Positions 54,342 to 63,706 are shown, numbered from the stretch's first letter. The stretch: DNA of 64,000 nucleotides from Actinoplanes teichomyceticus ATCC 31121 (GCF_003711105.1 NZ_CP023865.1:5109001-5173000); one strand, 5' to 3'. The notes: generated by a model not told the origin, from the letters alone. Numbers and translations: made by a program.

Positions 54342-54932
54342 GTGCTGCTACCCCTTCCTCCCGGCGACTTCCAGGCCTACCTGTTCGACTGCGACGGCAC
54401 CATCACCGACTCGATGCCGGTGCACTACCGTGCCTGGCTGGCGGCGCTGGCCGAGTGGGAGTGCGACTTCCCGGAGGAGCTGTTCTACGCCTGGGGCGGC
54501 CGCCCGGTCGCCGACATCGTGGCCGAGCTGAACATCCGGCACGGCCTGGCGATGCCGGTCACGGCCGTGGCGCGGCGGCAGGAGGCGCTGTTCCGGGCCG
54601 CGCTGGGCACGGTCCAGGCGGTGCCCGGCGTGCTCGCGCACATTCGGGAGGCGTACCAGCGGGTGCCGTTCGCGGTGGTCTCCGGCAGCACCCGGGAGTC
54701 GGTGGTCGCGTCGCTGGAGGCGCTCGGGCTGCTGGCGCACTTCCCGGTGCTGGTCTGCGCCGAGGACTACGCGCGGCCGAAACCGGATCCGGAGGCGTAC
54801 CTGACCGGCGCCCGGCTGCTCGGCGTCGACCCGGCGAAGTGTCTGGTCTTCGAGGACACCGAGCTGGGCGTGCGGGCGGCGCAGGCGGCCGGGATGGCGT
54901 ACGTGCGGGTGCCGCCACCGTGGGAGCGCTGA
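54342..54932 (+). CDS. HAD-superfamily sugar phosphatase (YqaB/beta-phosphoglucomutase-like)
   Basis: A 196-residue hydrolase with motif I YLFDCDGTITDSMPVHYRAW (nucleophile Asp and general acid Asp), motif II VVSGSTRES, motif III Lys in EDYARPKPDPEAYL and motif IV LVFEDTELGVRAAQAAG, plus a helical cap. It resembles fructose-1-phosphate phosphatase YqaB. The GTG at 54342 lies 6 nt after TAGCCT (54330-54335), so it is probably leaderless. An RraA-like gene follows 21 bp downstream. Confidence 0.88.
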   Translation: MLLPLPPGDFQAYLFDCDGTITDSMPVHYRAWLAALAEWECDFPEELFYAWGGRPVADIVAELNIRHGLAMPVTAVARRQEALFRAALGTVQAVPGVLAHIREAYQRVPFAVVSGSTRESVVASLEALGLLAHFPVLVCAEDYARPKPDPEAYLTGARLLGVDPAKCLVFEDTELGVRAAQAAGMAYVRVPPPWER

Positions 54933-54953
54933 GATTTCGTTAAGGTCGTCGGC

Positions 54954-55571
54954 ATGACCGCCGGCTTCCAGGACGTACCCCCGACCACACTCGCCGACCT
55001 GCTCGGCCGCGACCAGGTGATGGACGCCGGGATCCGGCCGCTCTGGACGCCGGTGCCCCGGGTGGCCGGACCGGCGTACCCGGTGCGCTGCCCGCCCGGC
55101 GACAACCTGATGCTGCACGCGGCGATCTACCGCGCCGCGCCCGGCTCGGTGATCGTCGTCGAGTCCGGCGACCTGGACTACGCGCTGGCCGGCGGCAACG
55201 TGTGCGCGGTGGCGCACCGGCGCGGCATCGCCGCGTTCGTCCTGGACGGGTTGATCCGCGACCTCGGCGAGGTGCGCGCGATCGGCTTCCCGGTCTTCGC
55301 CCGGGGCGTCATCCCGATCCCCGGGACGAAGACCCGGCTCGGCACGCACGGCGTGCCGGTCCGGTGCGGCGGCGTCACGGTACGCCCGGACGACGTGGTC
55401 GTGGCCGACGAGGAGGGCGTCGTGGTGGTGCCCGCCGCCGGTCACGCCGAGACGCTGGCGGCCGCCCGGGCGAAACTGGCCGACGAGGCCGCCACCTCGC
55501 TCGACGACTGGGAGCGGGCACACCGGGCCCGCGTCGAGCAGGCCCTCGCCGCGCACGGCTTCCCCGGCTGA
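54954..55571 (+). CDS. RraA-like protein (HMG/CHA aldolase family)
   Basis: A 205-residue protein of the RraA/dimethylmenaquinone-methyltransferase-like fold. Typical pieces: TLADLLGRDQVMDAGIRPLW, PPGDNLMLHAAIYRA, VIVVESGDLDYALAGGNVCAVAHRRGIAAFVLDG with the RD pair in LIRDLGEVRAIGFPVFARG, and VRPDDVVVADEEGVVVVP. Members with these residues are 4-hydroxy-4-methyl-2-oxoglutarate/4-carboxy-4-hydroxy-2-oxoadipate aldolases with a divalent metal. TAAGGT (54941-54946) lies 7 nt before the ATG, so it can have its own leaderless transcript. It is convergent with DUF2804. Confidence 0.85.
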   Translation: MTAGFQDVPPTTLADLLGRDQVMDAGIRPLWTPVPRVAGPAYPVRCPPGDNLMLHAAIYRAAPGSVIVVESGDLDYALAGGNVCAVAHRRGIAAFVLDGLIRDLGEVRAIGFPVFARGVIPIPGTKTRLGTHGVPVRCGGVTVRPDDVVVADEEGVVVVPAAGHAETLAAARAKLADEAATSLDDWERAHRARVEQALAAHGFPG

Positions 55572-55577
55572 CCCGGC

Positions 55578-56558
55578 TCACCAGCGGTTGCGGGTCTCCT
55601 CGGCCCAGCCGGTCAGGCCGTCCAGATCGATCCTGTGGCCGTCGGCGGCGCGCGCCCAGCCGGCGAACCGGCCGAAGCACTGGTGCGTCTCGCCGGCCAG
55701 CAGGCCCAGACCGGTCCGCGCCACCCGCTCGTGGAACGGCTGGAACGACACGTCCACCCCGGGACCGGTGATCCGCCACGGCTTGAGCCGGTCGGCACGG
55801 TCGTACTCCCAGCGCAGGTCGGAACCGATCTTGTGCAGGCGGCCGTCCTCGAACACCCCGTTCTCGGTGGTGCCGGTGCCGTCGGTCCACGTTCCGCCCA
55901 GCTGGATCGCCCGGCCCTCACCCGCGCCGGCCGCCCAGTTCCAGGTCGCCGAGTACGGCCACCGCCCCCGCCCGTGGTCCAGCGTCGCGTACGACCCCTG
56001 GGCCGGAACGGCGTGCTCGACCCCGCGCACCACCAGCCGGCCGTGGACCGGACGGCCGACGTCCTTCACCGTGTACTGGAAGCGGGTGCGGCTCCAGGCG
56101 ACCACGACACCGAGCGAGTCCCGGTCCTCGACCACCGGCATGGTGAGGTCCACCTCGAGGTCACGGGCGCTGGCGCGGAGGGTGGTGGCGTCCGGGGCCT
56201 GGTCGATGGCGATGGTGACGCCGCCGCCGGACGCCGACACCCGCCCCGACCCGCTGCGGTCGGGAAGCACCACGCCGCGGGCGAGCGGGACCGTCGCGTC
56301 CACCGCGAGCTCCCGGCCGCTGACCCGGTCGAGCAGGTAGAGGCCGTGCACCCCGGCATAGTCCAGGGACGCCACCACCACGCCGAGGATGTGCGCGGGG
56401 GTGACCACACCCCAGTACTCCCAGCGCTTGTTGCGGCCCCAGCCGGGCAGGTTCGCCCGGTGCAGCGGCCGGCGGCTCCAGCCGACGGCCGCCGGGTTGA
56501 GACGGCCGTCCGGCAGGCAGAGATCGACCGGCTCGGTGATCTGGATCTCGTGGGTCAC
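55578..56558 (-). CDS. DUF2804 family protein
   Basis: A 326-residue protein rich in beta-strands and aromatic residues. DUF2804 landmarks: EPVDLCLPDGRLNPAAVGWSR, NKRWEYWGVVTP, DHGRGRWPYSATWNWAAG, LGGTWTDGTGTTENGVF and ETHQCFGRFAGW. The family function is unknown; the fold is predicted to be lipocalin-like, and members occur mostly in actinobacteria. GTG at 56558 lies 6 nt after TAACCT (56565-56570 on the complementary strand), indicating a leaderless start. It converges on the RraA gene with 6 bp between stops. Confidence 0.85.
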   Translation of the reverse strand: MTHEIQITEPVDLCLPDGRLNPAAVGWSRRPLHRANLPGWGRNKRWEYWGVVTPAHILGVVVASLDYAGVHGLYLLDRVSGRELAVDATVPLARGVVLPDRSGSGRVSASGGGVTIAIDQAPDATTLRASARDLEVDLTMPVVEDRDSLGVVVAWSRTRFQYTVKDVGRPVHGRLVVRGVEHAVPAQGSYATLDHGRGRWPYSATWNWAAGAGEGRAIQLGGTWTDGTGTTENGVFEDGRLHKIGSDLRWEYDRADRLKPWRITGPGVDVSFQPFHERVARTGLGLLAGETHQCFGRFAGWARAADGHRIDLDGLTGWAEETRNRW

Positions 56559-56747
56559 GGCCGCAGGTTACCGCCGAGTCACCCCGGTGTCCCACCCGGA
56601 CGGCCGATGATCATTCCATCGTGGACCGTCGCGGCCTCCCACGCCGGCCACGGCCGGGTCCGGTGCCGACCATGGCCGCCGCGGCCGCAGCCGGTTCCGG
56701 CCGGGGCGCTCGTGCCGATCGCCCCGGCCCCGCGATCCGGGCGCGGC

Positions 56748-56915
56748 GGCCCACGGTCCGCTCGTCACGGTCCGCGGCCCCGGTCGTCACGGTTTGCGGC
56801 TCAGTCGCCACGGCGCGCGGCCCGGTCGCGGCGGCCCACGGTCCGCTCGTCACGGTCCGCCGCCCCGGTCGTCACGGTTTGCGGCTCAGTCGCCACGGCC
56901 CGCGGCCCGGTCGCC
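56748..56915. repeat. 84-bp direct tandem duplication
   Basis: Two 84-bp units containing CCACGGTCCGCTCGTCACGG and TCGTCACGGTTTGCGGCTCA differ at only a few positions. They open the 2.4-kb gene-poor block 56559-58998. Shorter CACGGT repeats occur within each unit. Confidence 0.8.
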
Positions 56916-57434
56916 GCGGCCCTCCCGCCCGGCAACGCGGTGATCCTCCACTCCGGACCGTTTTACCCGGCCCGATCCGCAGGGCCACCGACCGCGCCCG
57001 GTCCACGAGCGCGGGGCGTCCGGCACGTTGCGGTACACCGGTTCGCCGAAGTGATTTCCGGCTCGTTACCATCCGCCCGGAAACCTTGCCTTTCATACAT
57101 GCTCATCAATAATGAGCGCCATGAGAACAGCCGAAGCAGGAGCTACCGGGCACCGCGGCACGGATTCTCATCCGGCGGCGCAGCCCCGCCCACCCGACCG
57201 CAGCACACCCGCAGCCACCCGCATCCGCCCACCCGGCGCCACCCCGGCCACCGCCCGCACACACCCACAGCACCGCACCGCTTCCGGAACCACCCGGGTC
57301 CGGTCAGCCCGCACCGCTCCGGCAACCGCCCGCACACACCCACAGCACCGCACCACTCCCGCAGCTGCCCGCATCCGCCCACCCGGTGTCTCGCTCGGGC
57401 CGGATCGGTCGCGTGCGGCGAGGCGGGTGATGCC

Positions 57435-58823
57435 ATGACGCCGGCAGCCCACCCAGCCGCGAAACCGGAACCATCCGCCGACCCGCGGTCACCAGCTCCC
57501 CGAACCAGCCGCACCCGCCCACCCGGCCGCGACGACACCCGGCCCGGAGGCCGGAAAACCACGCGGTGGCCGGCCACCGCCAGACCGTTCCACACCAACC
57601 CTTTCCGATACGACCTGATGCTTCCGCCCAGCGACCAAGCCCCACCCCGGCCGCATCCGCACCCCGCACACCCCGGCCCCGCGACGCCCGCCCACAAGGC
57701 CCCCGCCCGCGGCACCGCCGAGCGCGCCGCCCCCAACCGCATCGCGGCTCCCATCCGCACCGCCGCCGAGCGCGCAGCTCCCATCGACCTCATCGCTCCC
57801 ATCGGCATCGCGGCTCCCATCCGCATCGCCACCGAGCGCGCGGCTCCCATCGACCTCACCGCTCCCATCGACCTCACCGCTCCCATCGGCATCGCGGCTC
57901 CCATCCGCACCGCCGCCGAGCGCGCCGCGCCCACCCGCAACGCCGCCATCCGCGCGAGCGCGGTCCCCGTCGCCACCCGCACGTCCTGTGTCCGCGGCAC
58001 CGCCACCCACGCGACCGCCGACCTCGCCGCCACCCGCAGCGTCGCGGCCATCCGCGCGACCGCAGCCCCGGTTCCACCGCACGGCGCGACTCCCGCACTC
58101 CCGGCGGGCCCGGCGACCTCCGCCCCGCTGCCGCCGCACCCGGCTCCCACCCTGGCCCGGGAGATCCCCGCTGCCGCCACGGCTGCGGAGAACCCGCACA
58201 CCGCAGCGCGCACCCACCACCGGAACACCGCCCCGGCCGAGGAGATCCCCGCTGCCGCCGTGGCCCCGCAGAAGCCCTACACCGCAGCGCGCACCCACCA
58301 CCGGAACACCGCCCCGGCCGAGGAGATCCCGGCCGCCGCCGTGGCCCGGGAGAATCCCCACACCACAGCACACACCCACCACCGGAACACCGCCCCGGCC
58401 CGGAAGACCGCCGCTGACGCCAGTCCGCACACCTCAGCGTCCACCGGTCACCCGGCTCACACCGGCGCGCCGACCGGACCTGCCACTCGTGCCGCTGCGC
58501 CCGCCGGCCACCTCGCGCACGCCGCGCGCCGAGCCGGCGCTGCGGGCGTTCGCCCTCCGGCGCGGCCGGGGACGGGACTTGCCCGTACCGGGAAAATCGA
58601 GCCGCGGGCCGCGAGCGGTGGCCGCCACCCGGCGCCGAGCCTCGCCGCGGCGGCACACCGCCCACGCCGCGCCGTCAGGTCTCCCGCCGGCGCCGGTGGC
58701 CACCCGGCCCGCCCGCCACCGTCGAAGCAGCGGTGCACTCGGCAGAACCACGGATGTCACCGGCGCCGCCGCGACGCCGATCGGACGCGGCGGCGCCGAC
58801 CGAACACAGCACCGCAGGCCTAA
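57435..58823 (+). CDS. Questionable low-complexity Ala/Pro/Thr/His repeat protein
   Basis: A 462-codon open frame with ATG at 57435. Its repeat units are multiples of three: 66-78 bp units reading APIDL(I/T)APIGIAAPIR (57738-57930) and three 81-bp units reading EEIPAAAVA and THHRNTAPAE (58160-58402), so repeats stay in frame. The ATG overlaps the stop of a preceding 108-codon repeat frame (57112-57438) as ATGA. However there is no clear ribosome site, no recognisable fold, and codon bias is weaker than in neighbours. It may be a real disordered protein, a decayed gene or chance. The rest of 56559-58998 holds only repeats. Confidence 0.25.
   Translation: MTPAAHPAAKPEPSADPRSPAPRTSRTRPPGRDDTRPGGRKTTRWPATARPFHTNPFRYDLMLPPSDQAPPRPHPHPAHPGPATPAHKAPARGTAERAAPNRIAAPIRTAAERAAPIDLIAPIGIAAPIRIATERAAPIDLTAPIDLTAPIGIAAPIRTAAERAAPTRNAAIRASAVPVATRTSCVRGTATHATADLAATRSVAAIRATAAPVPPHGATPALPAGPATSAPLPPHPAPTLAREIPAAATAAENPHTAARTHHRNTAPAEEIPAAAVAPQKPYTAARTHHRNTAPAEEIPAAAVARENPHTTAHTHHRNTAPARKTAADASPHTSASTGHPAHTGAPTGPATRAAAPAGHLAHAARRAGAAGVRPPARPGTGLARTGKIEPRAASGGRHPAPSLAAAAHRPRRAVRSPAGAGGHPARPPPSKQRCTRQNHGCHRRRRDADRTRRRRPNTAPQA
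58160..58402. repeat. 81-bp tandem repeat, three copies
   Basis: Three units of 81 bp (GGAGATCCCCGCTGCCGCC start, CCGGAACACCGCCCCGGCC end) at 58160, 58241 and 58322. The third is more diverged. It keeps one reading frame open on the plus strand. Confidence 0.85.
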
Positions 58824-58998
58824 CACAGCACCGCCGGTCGGACGCGCGGCGGCGTCCGTCAGACGCGGCGGCGTCCGTCAGACGCGGCGGTGCCGGTCGG
58901 ACGCGGCGGTGCCGGTGTGATCAAGATCCACTCTGGTTGTGGGAGCGGCTGATGCGGGTAATGGTGGGGGAACATGCCGATTCCAGAGGAGCGTTCGC

Positions 58999-59823
58999 AT
59001 GCCCTCAGTACCCACGATCGAACTCAACAACGGGATCACCATGCCGCAGGTCGGCTATGGCGTCTTCCAGATCCCGGAGGACGAAACCACGCGAGCGGTG
59101 ACCGTCGCGCTGGAGGCCGGCTACCGCAGCATCGACACGGCTTCGGCCTACGGCAACGAGGCCGGTGTCGGCGCCGCGTTGAAGGCCTCCGGGATCCCGC
59201 GTGACGAGCTGTTCGTCACCACCAAGCTGTGGAACACCGACCAGGGCTACGACAGCACGCTGCGGGCCTTCGACGCCAGCCTGGCCCGGCTCGGCCTGGA
59301 GCAGCTCGACCTCTACCTGATCCACTGGCCGACCCCGAAGCAGGGCAAGTACCTGGACACCTGGCGGGCACTGGAGAAGATCTACCAGGAGGGCCGGGTC
59401 CGCGCCATCGGCGTCTCCAACTTCCTGCCCGAGCACCTGCAGGCGGTCGCCGATCTGGGCGGCACCATCCCCGCGGTGAACCAGATCGAGGTGCACCCGG
59501 CGCTGCAACAGCGCGCGGTCCAGGAGGCGGACCAGAAGCTGGGCGTGGTGACCGAGGCGTGGAGCCCGCTCGCCCAGGCCGGCGTGCTGGACAACCCGGC
59601 GGTGACCGCGATCGCCGAGGCGCACGGGCGCACCCCGGCGCAGGTGGTGCTGCGCTGGCACCTCCAGCAGGGCCGGGTGATCATCCCGAAGTCGGCGACC
59701 CCGTCCCGGATCCGGGAGAACCTGGACCTGTTCGGCTTCGAGCTGACCGCCGAGCAGATCAGCGCGATCGACGCCCTGGAGAGCGACGGCCGTATCGGCC
59801 CGCACCCGGACTTCTTCAACTAG
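58999..59823 (+). CDS. Aldo/keto reductase
   Basis: A 274-residue NADPH-dependent reductase of the AKR5-type (2,5-diketo-D-gluconate reductase-like) group. The catalytic tetrad is present: Asp and Tyr in YRSIDTASAYGNEAGVG, Lys in VTTKLWN and His in YLIHWPTPKQG. The cofactor segment VIIPKSATPSRIRENLDLFGF near the C-terminus fits NADPH. ATG at 58999 has AGAGGA 8 nt upstream; a longer open frame exists but lacks this context. It stands alone, followed by a strong hairpin. Confidence 0.93.
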   Translation: MPSVPTIELNNGITMPQVGYGVFQIPEDETTRAVTVALEAGYRSIDTASAYGNEAGVGAALKASGIPRDELFVTTKLWNTDQGYDSTLRAFDASLARLGLEQLDLYLIHWPTPKQGKYLDTWRALEKIYQEGRVRAIGVSNFLPEHLQAVADLGGTIPAVNQIEVHPALQQRAVQEADQKLGVVTEAWSPLAQAGVLDNPAVTAIAEAHGRTPAQVVLRWHLQQGRVIIPKSATPSRIRENLDLFGFELTAEQISAIDALESDGRIGPHPDFFN

Positions 59824-59837
59824 CCGGGGCCCCGCCG

Positions 59838-59869
59838 GAGCGCCGGCCGCGCCTCCACGGCCGGCGCTC
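59838..59869 (+). terminator. Hairpin terminator after the aldo/keto reductase
   Basis: A 12-bp perfect stem (GAGCGCCGGCCG with CGGCCGGCGCTC) and an 8-nt loop, 15 bp after the stop codon. No U-tract. Confidence 0.65.
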
Positions 59870-59992
59870 GGCTCTACCGCGGCCGGCGCAACCGCTTCCC
59901 GGGGACGGTGCAGCGGGCCCCGGCCGCCGAAGCACGTGAGGCCGGCAACCGACCCAGCACCCCACCGACATACCCCCGCGAACCGGCAACCC

Positions 59993-60350
59993 CGCCGCCC
60001 GCGCACGCAGCGGACCGGCAACCAGCCCAGCACCCCCACCACCGACACACCCCACGGACCGGCAACGCCACCACCGGCGCACGCAGCGGACCGACAACGA
60101 GCCCGGCACGCCCACCGCCGACACCCCACGAAGCAACAACCTCGCCACCGGCGCACGCAGCGGACCGGCAACCAGCCCGGCACGCCCACCGCCGACACCC
60201 CACGAAGCAACAACCTCGCCACCGGCGCACGCAGCGGACCGACAACCAGCCCAGCACCCCCACCGCCGACGCACCTTACGGATCGGCAAGCAGCTCAGCA
60301 TCTCCACCACCGACACCCCGCGAACCAACAACCTCGCCACCGGCGACGCG
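59993..60350. repeat. Tandem repeat, 74-bp unit, about five copies
   Basis: Units starting CCACCGGCGCACGCAGCGGA occur at 60071, 60145 and 60219 at exact 74-bp spacing; the middle two are nearly identical, and diverged copies flank them. It fills most of the 541-bp gap between the reductase and the flavoprotein gene. It is noncoding, since 74 is not a multiple of three. Confidence 0.85.
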
Positions 60351-60364
60351 GTGCGGGCATCCGG

Positions 60365-60865
60365 TCAGTGGGCGGGGAGGAGGTCGAGGGCGGCCTGCCA
60401 GGTGAAGGGCTGGGCGGGATCGGTGAGCCGGACGCCGGCCGTGCGCAGCAGATCGAGGTGCGCGGCGAAGGCGGGATGGGCGGCCAGCGCGGGTTTCACG
60501 TGCACGGCGGCGACGATCGGGACCGTTCCGCCCAGGTACTCGTTGAGCAGGCCGACGGCCAGATTGTCGTTGACTCCGGTGGCCCACTTGTTCAGCGTGT
60601 TGAAGGTGGCCGGGGCGACGAGGACCGCGTCCGGCGCGAGATCGGGCCACGGCTCGTCGGGCCGGGGCATCCGGTGCAGCACGGGGCGGCCGGTGCGCTC
60701 GGCGACACCGGCCAGGAACGGCCAGCTCGCGGCGGTCGGCGTGGCGAGCACGGTGACCTGCCAGCGGGCGGCGTGCAGCAGGTCGACGAGTTCCCCGATC
60801 CGCCGCAGCGGGGTGGCCGCGCAGGTCACCAGGAGCAGTTCACGGCGGGTGGCGGTGTCGGTCAC
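60365..60865 (-). CDS. Flavoprotein (HFCD / PPC decarboxylase-like)
   Basis: A 166-residue Rossmann-like flavoprotein. LLLVTCAATPLRRIGELVDLL starts the FMN-binding fold, and APATFNTLNKWATGVNDNLAVGLL corresponds to the PXMNXXMW-type substrate loop of homo-oligomeric Cys decarboxylases in a diverged form. The key His of true phosphopantothenoylcysteine decarboxylases is not evident, so the reaction is uncertain. GTG at 60865 lies 7 nt after TAGCCT (60873-60878, minus strand), suggesting a leaderless start. Divergent from yggT. Confidence 0.8.
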   Translation of the reverse strand: MTDTATRRELLLVTCAATPLRRIGELVDLLHAARWQVTVLATPTAASWPFLAGVAERTGRPVLHRMPRPDEPWPDLAPDAVLVAPATFNTLNKWATGVNDNLAVGLLNEYLGGTVPIVAAVHVKPALAAHPAFAAHLDLLRTAGVRLTDPAQPFTWQAALDLLPAH

Positions 60866-60958
60866 GCACGGCAGGCTAGACCACAGGCGACGCTCAGGCG
60901 GCTCACAACCGGGCGCGTCACAGTGGGGACACGTTCACCGGCACCCCGGAGGTAAGTG

Positions 60959-61231
60959 ATGGGTCTCCTCGGCATCATCGGCCTGGCCCTGCTGATCGTG
61001 CAATTCCTGCTGCTCGCCCGGGCGGTGCTGGACTGGAGCATGGTGCTGGCCGGCCCAGCCGTGCCCGGCTCGTTCCGCTCCCGGCTCTCCGGCGGCGTCC
61101 ACGCGGCCACCGAGCCGATCCTGGCCCCGGTCCGCCGGGTGATCCCGCCGCTGCGCGCCGGTGGTGTCTCCATCGACCTGGCGTTCATCATCGTGTTCTT
61201 CGCGGTCACGGTCCTGCGCAGCCTGATCTGA
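60959..61231 (+). CDS. YggT-family membrane protein
   Basis: A 90-residue protein with two hydrophobic helices (about residues 4-25 and 70-88) separated by a loop with the family motif region ATEPILAPVRRVIPP and a preceding RAVLDW. YggT proteins are small membrane proteins linked to cell division and osmotic tolerance; in actinobacteria one copy usually sits in the division cluster next to sepF, so this stand-alone gene is probably a second copy. GGAGGT lies 5 nt before the ATG at 60959. Confidence 0.88.
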   Translation: MGLLGIIGLALLIVQFLLLARAVLDWSMVLAGPAVPGSFRSRLSGGVHAATEPILAPVRRVIPPLRAGGVSIDLAFIIVFFAVTVLRSLI

Positions 61232-61401
61232 TCGGTGCCGGTGCCGGCATCTGCGAGCGAGGGGGCGAGACCACGCGTCCCGGGGTCAGCGTCGGCCCCA
61301 CATCCTAGGACCGAGACCGAACTTCCCTGGACCCAACTCTCCCGGACCGAACTCTTCCCCGGACCGGGCTCCGTCCCGGGACCGATCTTCTCGGCCGGGG
61401 T

Positions 61402-61510
61402 TCCCTCCCCGGACCGACCTTCGAGGCCCGGGCTCCCTCCCCGGACCGACCTTCGAGGCCCGGGCTCCCTCCCCGGACCGACCTTCTCGGCCCGGGCTCC
61501 CTTCCCGCAC
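61402..61510. repeat. 32-bp tandem repeats in the 61.2-62.1 kb gap
   Basis: TCCCTCCCCGGACCGACCTT begins units at 61402, 61434 and 61466, with looser copies on both sides (61330-61560). The whole 839-bp gap 61232-62070 is built of such short GGACCGA- and CCGAGCC-type repeats and shows no gene. Confidence 0.8.
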
Positions 61511-61782
61511 CGAGCTCCCCCTCGGACCTAACTTCTTCCTCGGCCCGGAGTCCTTCCCCCGACAGAGCTACTCCCCCGGACGGAGACCGAGGTTCCCCCG
61601 AGCCGAGACCGAGCCTCCCCCGGGCCGAGAGCGAGCCTCCTCCCAGGAGCAGCACCGAGCCGTTCCCCAGACCGCGGTCAAGCCCCCTCCGGAGCAGCGC
61701 CGAACCTCTCCAAGGCCAGGCGCCAAGCCCCTCCTGGAACAGCACCGAACCCCCGGGAAAGGCCGGCGCCAAGCCGCACGCC

Positions 61783-61895
61783 CAAGACCAGCGTCAAGCC
61801 GCACGTCCTGGGACCAGCGCCAAGCCGCACGCCCTAAGACCAGCGTCAAGCCGCACATCTCGGCACCAGCGCCGAGCCGCACACGCTGGGACCGC
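61783..61895. repeat. 26-bp tandem repeats
   Basis: About five degenerate copies of a unit with AAGCCGCACGCCCTAAGACC form. They directly precede the lipoprotein gene's 3' side. Noncoding. Confidence 0.7.
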
Positions 61896-62070
61896 GCCAC
61901 CACGGGTCCCAGGACCGACGCCGACCGACGCATCCTGGGAACGACACCAACCGACGCGCCGGGACCGCGTTCCTACCGGGTCTCCCGTGGTGCACGGCCG
62001 CGGAACGCGGAGCGGTGAGTAGGCGCCGCAGTTCTCCCGGCATCCGCTCGGCGGATGCCACTCGCGCCGG

Positions 62071-62724
62071 TCAGAGCAACGTGGAGATCGAGTCTCCCAG
62101 GCTGCCGTCCAGGGGCGTGCTCACCTCGCAGAACCGCCACCTCTTGTCCGTACCGCGAATCAGCGAGATCCGGACCGTGGTCGCCTTCAACTCCGGCAGA
62201 TACGCCAGCACCTGCGTCTTGGCGCCGGTCTTGCGCGGGGTCACCGCCTCGGCCGGGCGGCTCACCTGGATGTCGAGGCTCACCTGGTCGCCGAACGGCG
62301 CCGAGGTGGCCGACGGGGACGGTGACGGCCAGCGCAGCCCGGTCACGACCGGGGTGGACGTCGTGACGTAGGCGCCCTGGTTGACCAGGGACCGCGTCTC
62401 CGCGATCAGCTGGTTGGCAGCGGCGCAGCCGGGTGCGGCGACGTTGACGACCAGGGCCGGGTCGGGGTTGGCGATCAGCCACTGGCCGTACTTGATCAGG
62501 GAGCCGACGACGACGGGCAGGTTCGTGCCGGTGTTCGCCAGGCTCGGCGCCGGGTTGCTGGCGGCGACCGGGGTCTGCACGAACGTGCTGACCGGACCGG
62601 GTATCACGGTCGGTGCCGGGGACACCGAGGTGGTGGTCGAGCCGAACGCGGTACACCCGGCCAGACCGCAGGCCGAGGCGAGAGCGGCGGTCAGCCGCAG
62701 GGCACGACGGGGGGTCGGTTGCAT
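62071..62724 (-). CDS. Hypothetical lipoprotein
   Basis: A 217-residue exported protein with a signal peptide ending in lipobox LAGC (Cys 24). A Ser/Thr/Pro linker follows, then a folded part with SLIKYGQWLIANPDP, CAAANQLIAETRSLVNQGAYV, VSLDIQVSRPAE and KATTVRISLIRGTDKRWRFCEV. Two Cys residues in the mature part could form a disulfide. GGAGGAA lies 5 nt before the ATG. I recognise no family; the end VRISL...WRFCEVS resembles NTF2-like secreted domains only loosely. Confidence 0.75.
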   Translation of the reverse strand: MQPTPRRALRLTAALASACGLAGCTAFGSTTTSVSPAPTVIPGPVSTFVQTPVAASNPAPSLANTGTNLPVVVGSLIKYGQWLIANPDPALVVNVAAPGCAAANQLIAETRSLVNQGAYVTTSTPVVTGLRWPSPSPSATSAPFGDQVSLDIQVSRPAEAVTPRKTGAKTQVLAYLPELKATTVRISLIRGTDKRWRFCEVSTPLDGSLGDSISTLL

Positions 62725-62896
62725 GGGGATTCCTCCGGGGTACGACGTTGCGCGGAGAGTCCCGTCGGTTCCGGAGCCGCCGGCTTGAGGAATCGTCGGC
62801 GGGAATCCGCGGCGCGCCGGTGACCCGGGCCGGGGCGCTCGGCGGGGATCGTACGTTCACGGGGCGACAGACTGCTGGCGTCCTGACCGGTACCGG

Positions 62897-63319
62897 TCAG
62901 GACGCGGCTGGTTCCCAGAGCAGGAGCTGGCGGTGCTGGCTGAAGCCGTTGCGCAGGTAGAAGCCGACCGCGCGGCGGCCGGAATGGACGGTCACGTGCG
63001 ACAGGCGCCGGGTACGGGCCTCGGCCAGGATCGCAGCCATCAGCGCGGTGCCCATGCCCTGGTTACGGTACTGCTCACGGACCATGACCGATGGGACGTC
63101 GCCGTAGCGCCGGTCCAGCGAGTCGTTGCGCGGCACCCGTTCCGCGACGAGCAGCCAGGCGGCGGCGACCACGCCACCCTCGACCTCGGCGACGAACGGC
63201 AGATGCGTCTCGGCATGGGCAGCCACCCACTCGGCGTACGCCGCCAACCTGTCCGGTTCGATGTCCTGCAGCTCCGCGAGCGCCGCCACATCCGCGGCGT
63301 CGGCCATCCGCACGATCAC
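62897..63319 (-). CDS. GNAT-family N-acetyltransferase
   Basis: A 140-residue acetyltransferase. The acetyl-CoA loop is REQYRNQGMGTALMAAILAE (R/Q-x-x-G-x-G/A pattern: RNQGMGTA), preceded by strand VPSVMV and followed by HVTVHSGRRAVGFYLRNGF. Substrate unknown. The chosen start is GTG at 63319, 6 nt after TACACT (63326-63331, minus strand), which gives a leaderless mRNA and a normal domain start (VIVRMADAADV). A longer frame to 63400 exists but would place the promoter inside the gene. Confidence 0.85.
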   Translation of the reverse strand: MIVRMADAADVAALAELQDIEPDRLAAYAEWVAAHAETHLPFVAEVEGGVVAAAWLLVAERVPRNDSLDRRYGDVPSVMVREQYRNQGMGTALMAAILAEARTRRLSHVTVHSGRRAVGFYLRNGFSQHRQLLLWEPAAS

Positions 63320-63706
63320 CGGCGCAGTGTAGCCGGGTACGAGATCCACCGCTGTCTCGTCGGCGTCAGGGAAGGCCGTGGCCGGATGCCAGGGAGCCAC
63401 TCACACTGAAGGCGGGTCCCAAGGCCGCCGCGAAAGCGGTCACGCTCAGCGGCGTCGCCGGACTTGTCGAGCGCTGTCCGGCGGTTGCTCGGCGACGACT
63501 CGAAGCACCCCGGATATCGCGGAGCGCGACACGCCGGATAACGCCGATTCGAGTTTCGGGCAACGGCTCTTCTTGCAGCGGTGGAAAGTTCGGATCGCAC
63601 TGACCCATACGTCATTGCCCGTTTTGGATTTCCCCTCACAGATGACGACCAGCAGCATCACCAGCCTTCGTTCCGGCAGCCGAAGGTTCAGCTTCTCATG
63701 CAATGG
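63320..63706. other. Gap upstream of MGQL-family gene B
   Basis: About 390 bp with lower GC than average. A CCTTCG...CGAAGG hairpin lies at about 63665-63686, possibly a terminator. Short open frames on both strands have no start context or family resemblance. I see no gene. Confidence 0.5.

Noticed and set aside
55635..57434. Long plus-strand frame opposite DUF2804
   Set aside because: The stretch over 55635-56558 is antisense to DUF2804, and the rest runs through repeats without coding character.
63446..63703. 85-codon minus-strand frame upstream of MGQL gene B
   Set aside because: No ribosome site or recognisable domain, and it borders the promoter of the gene at 63763.
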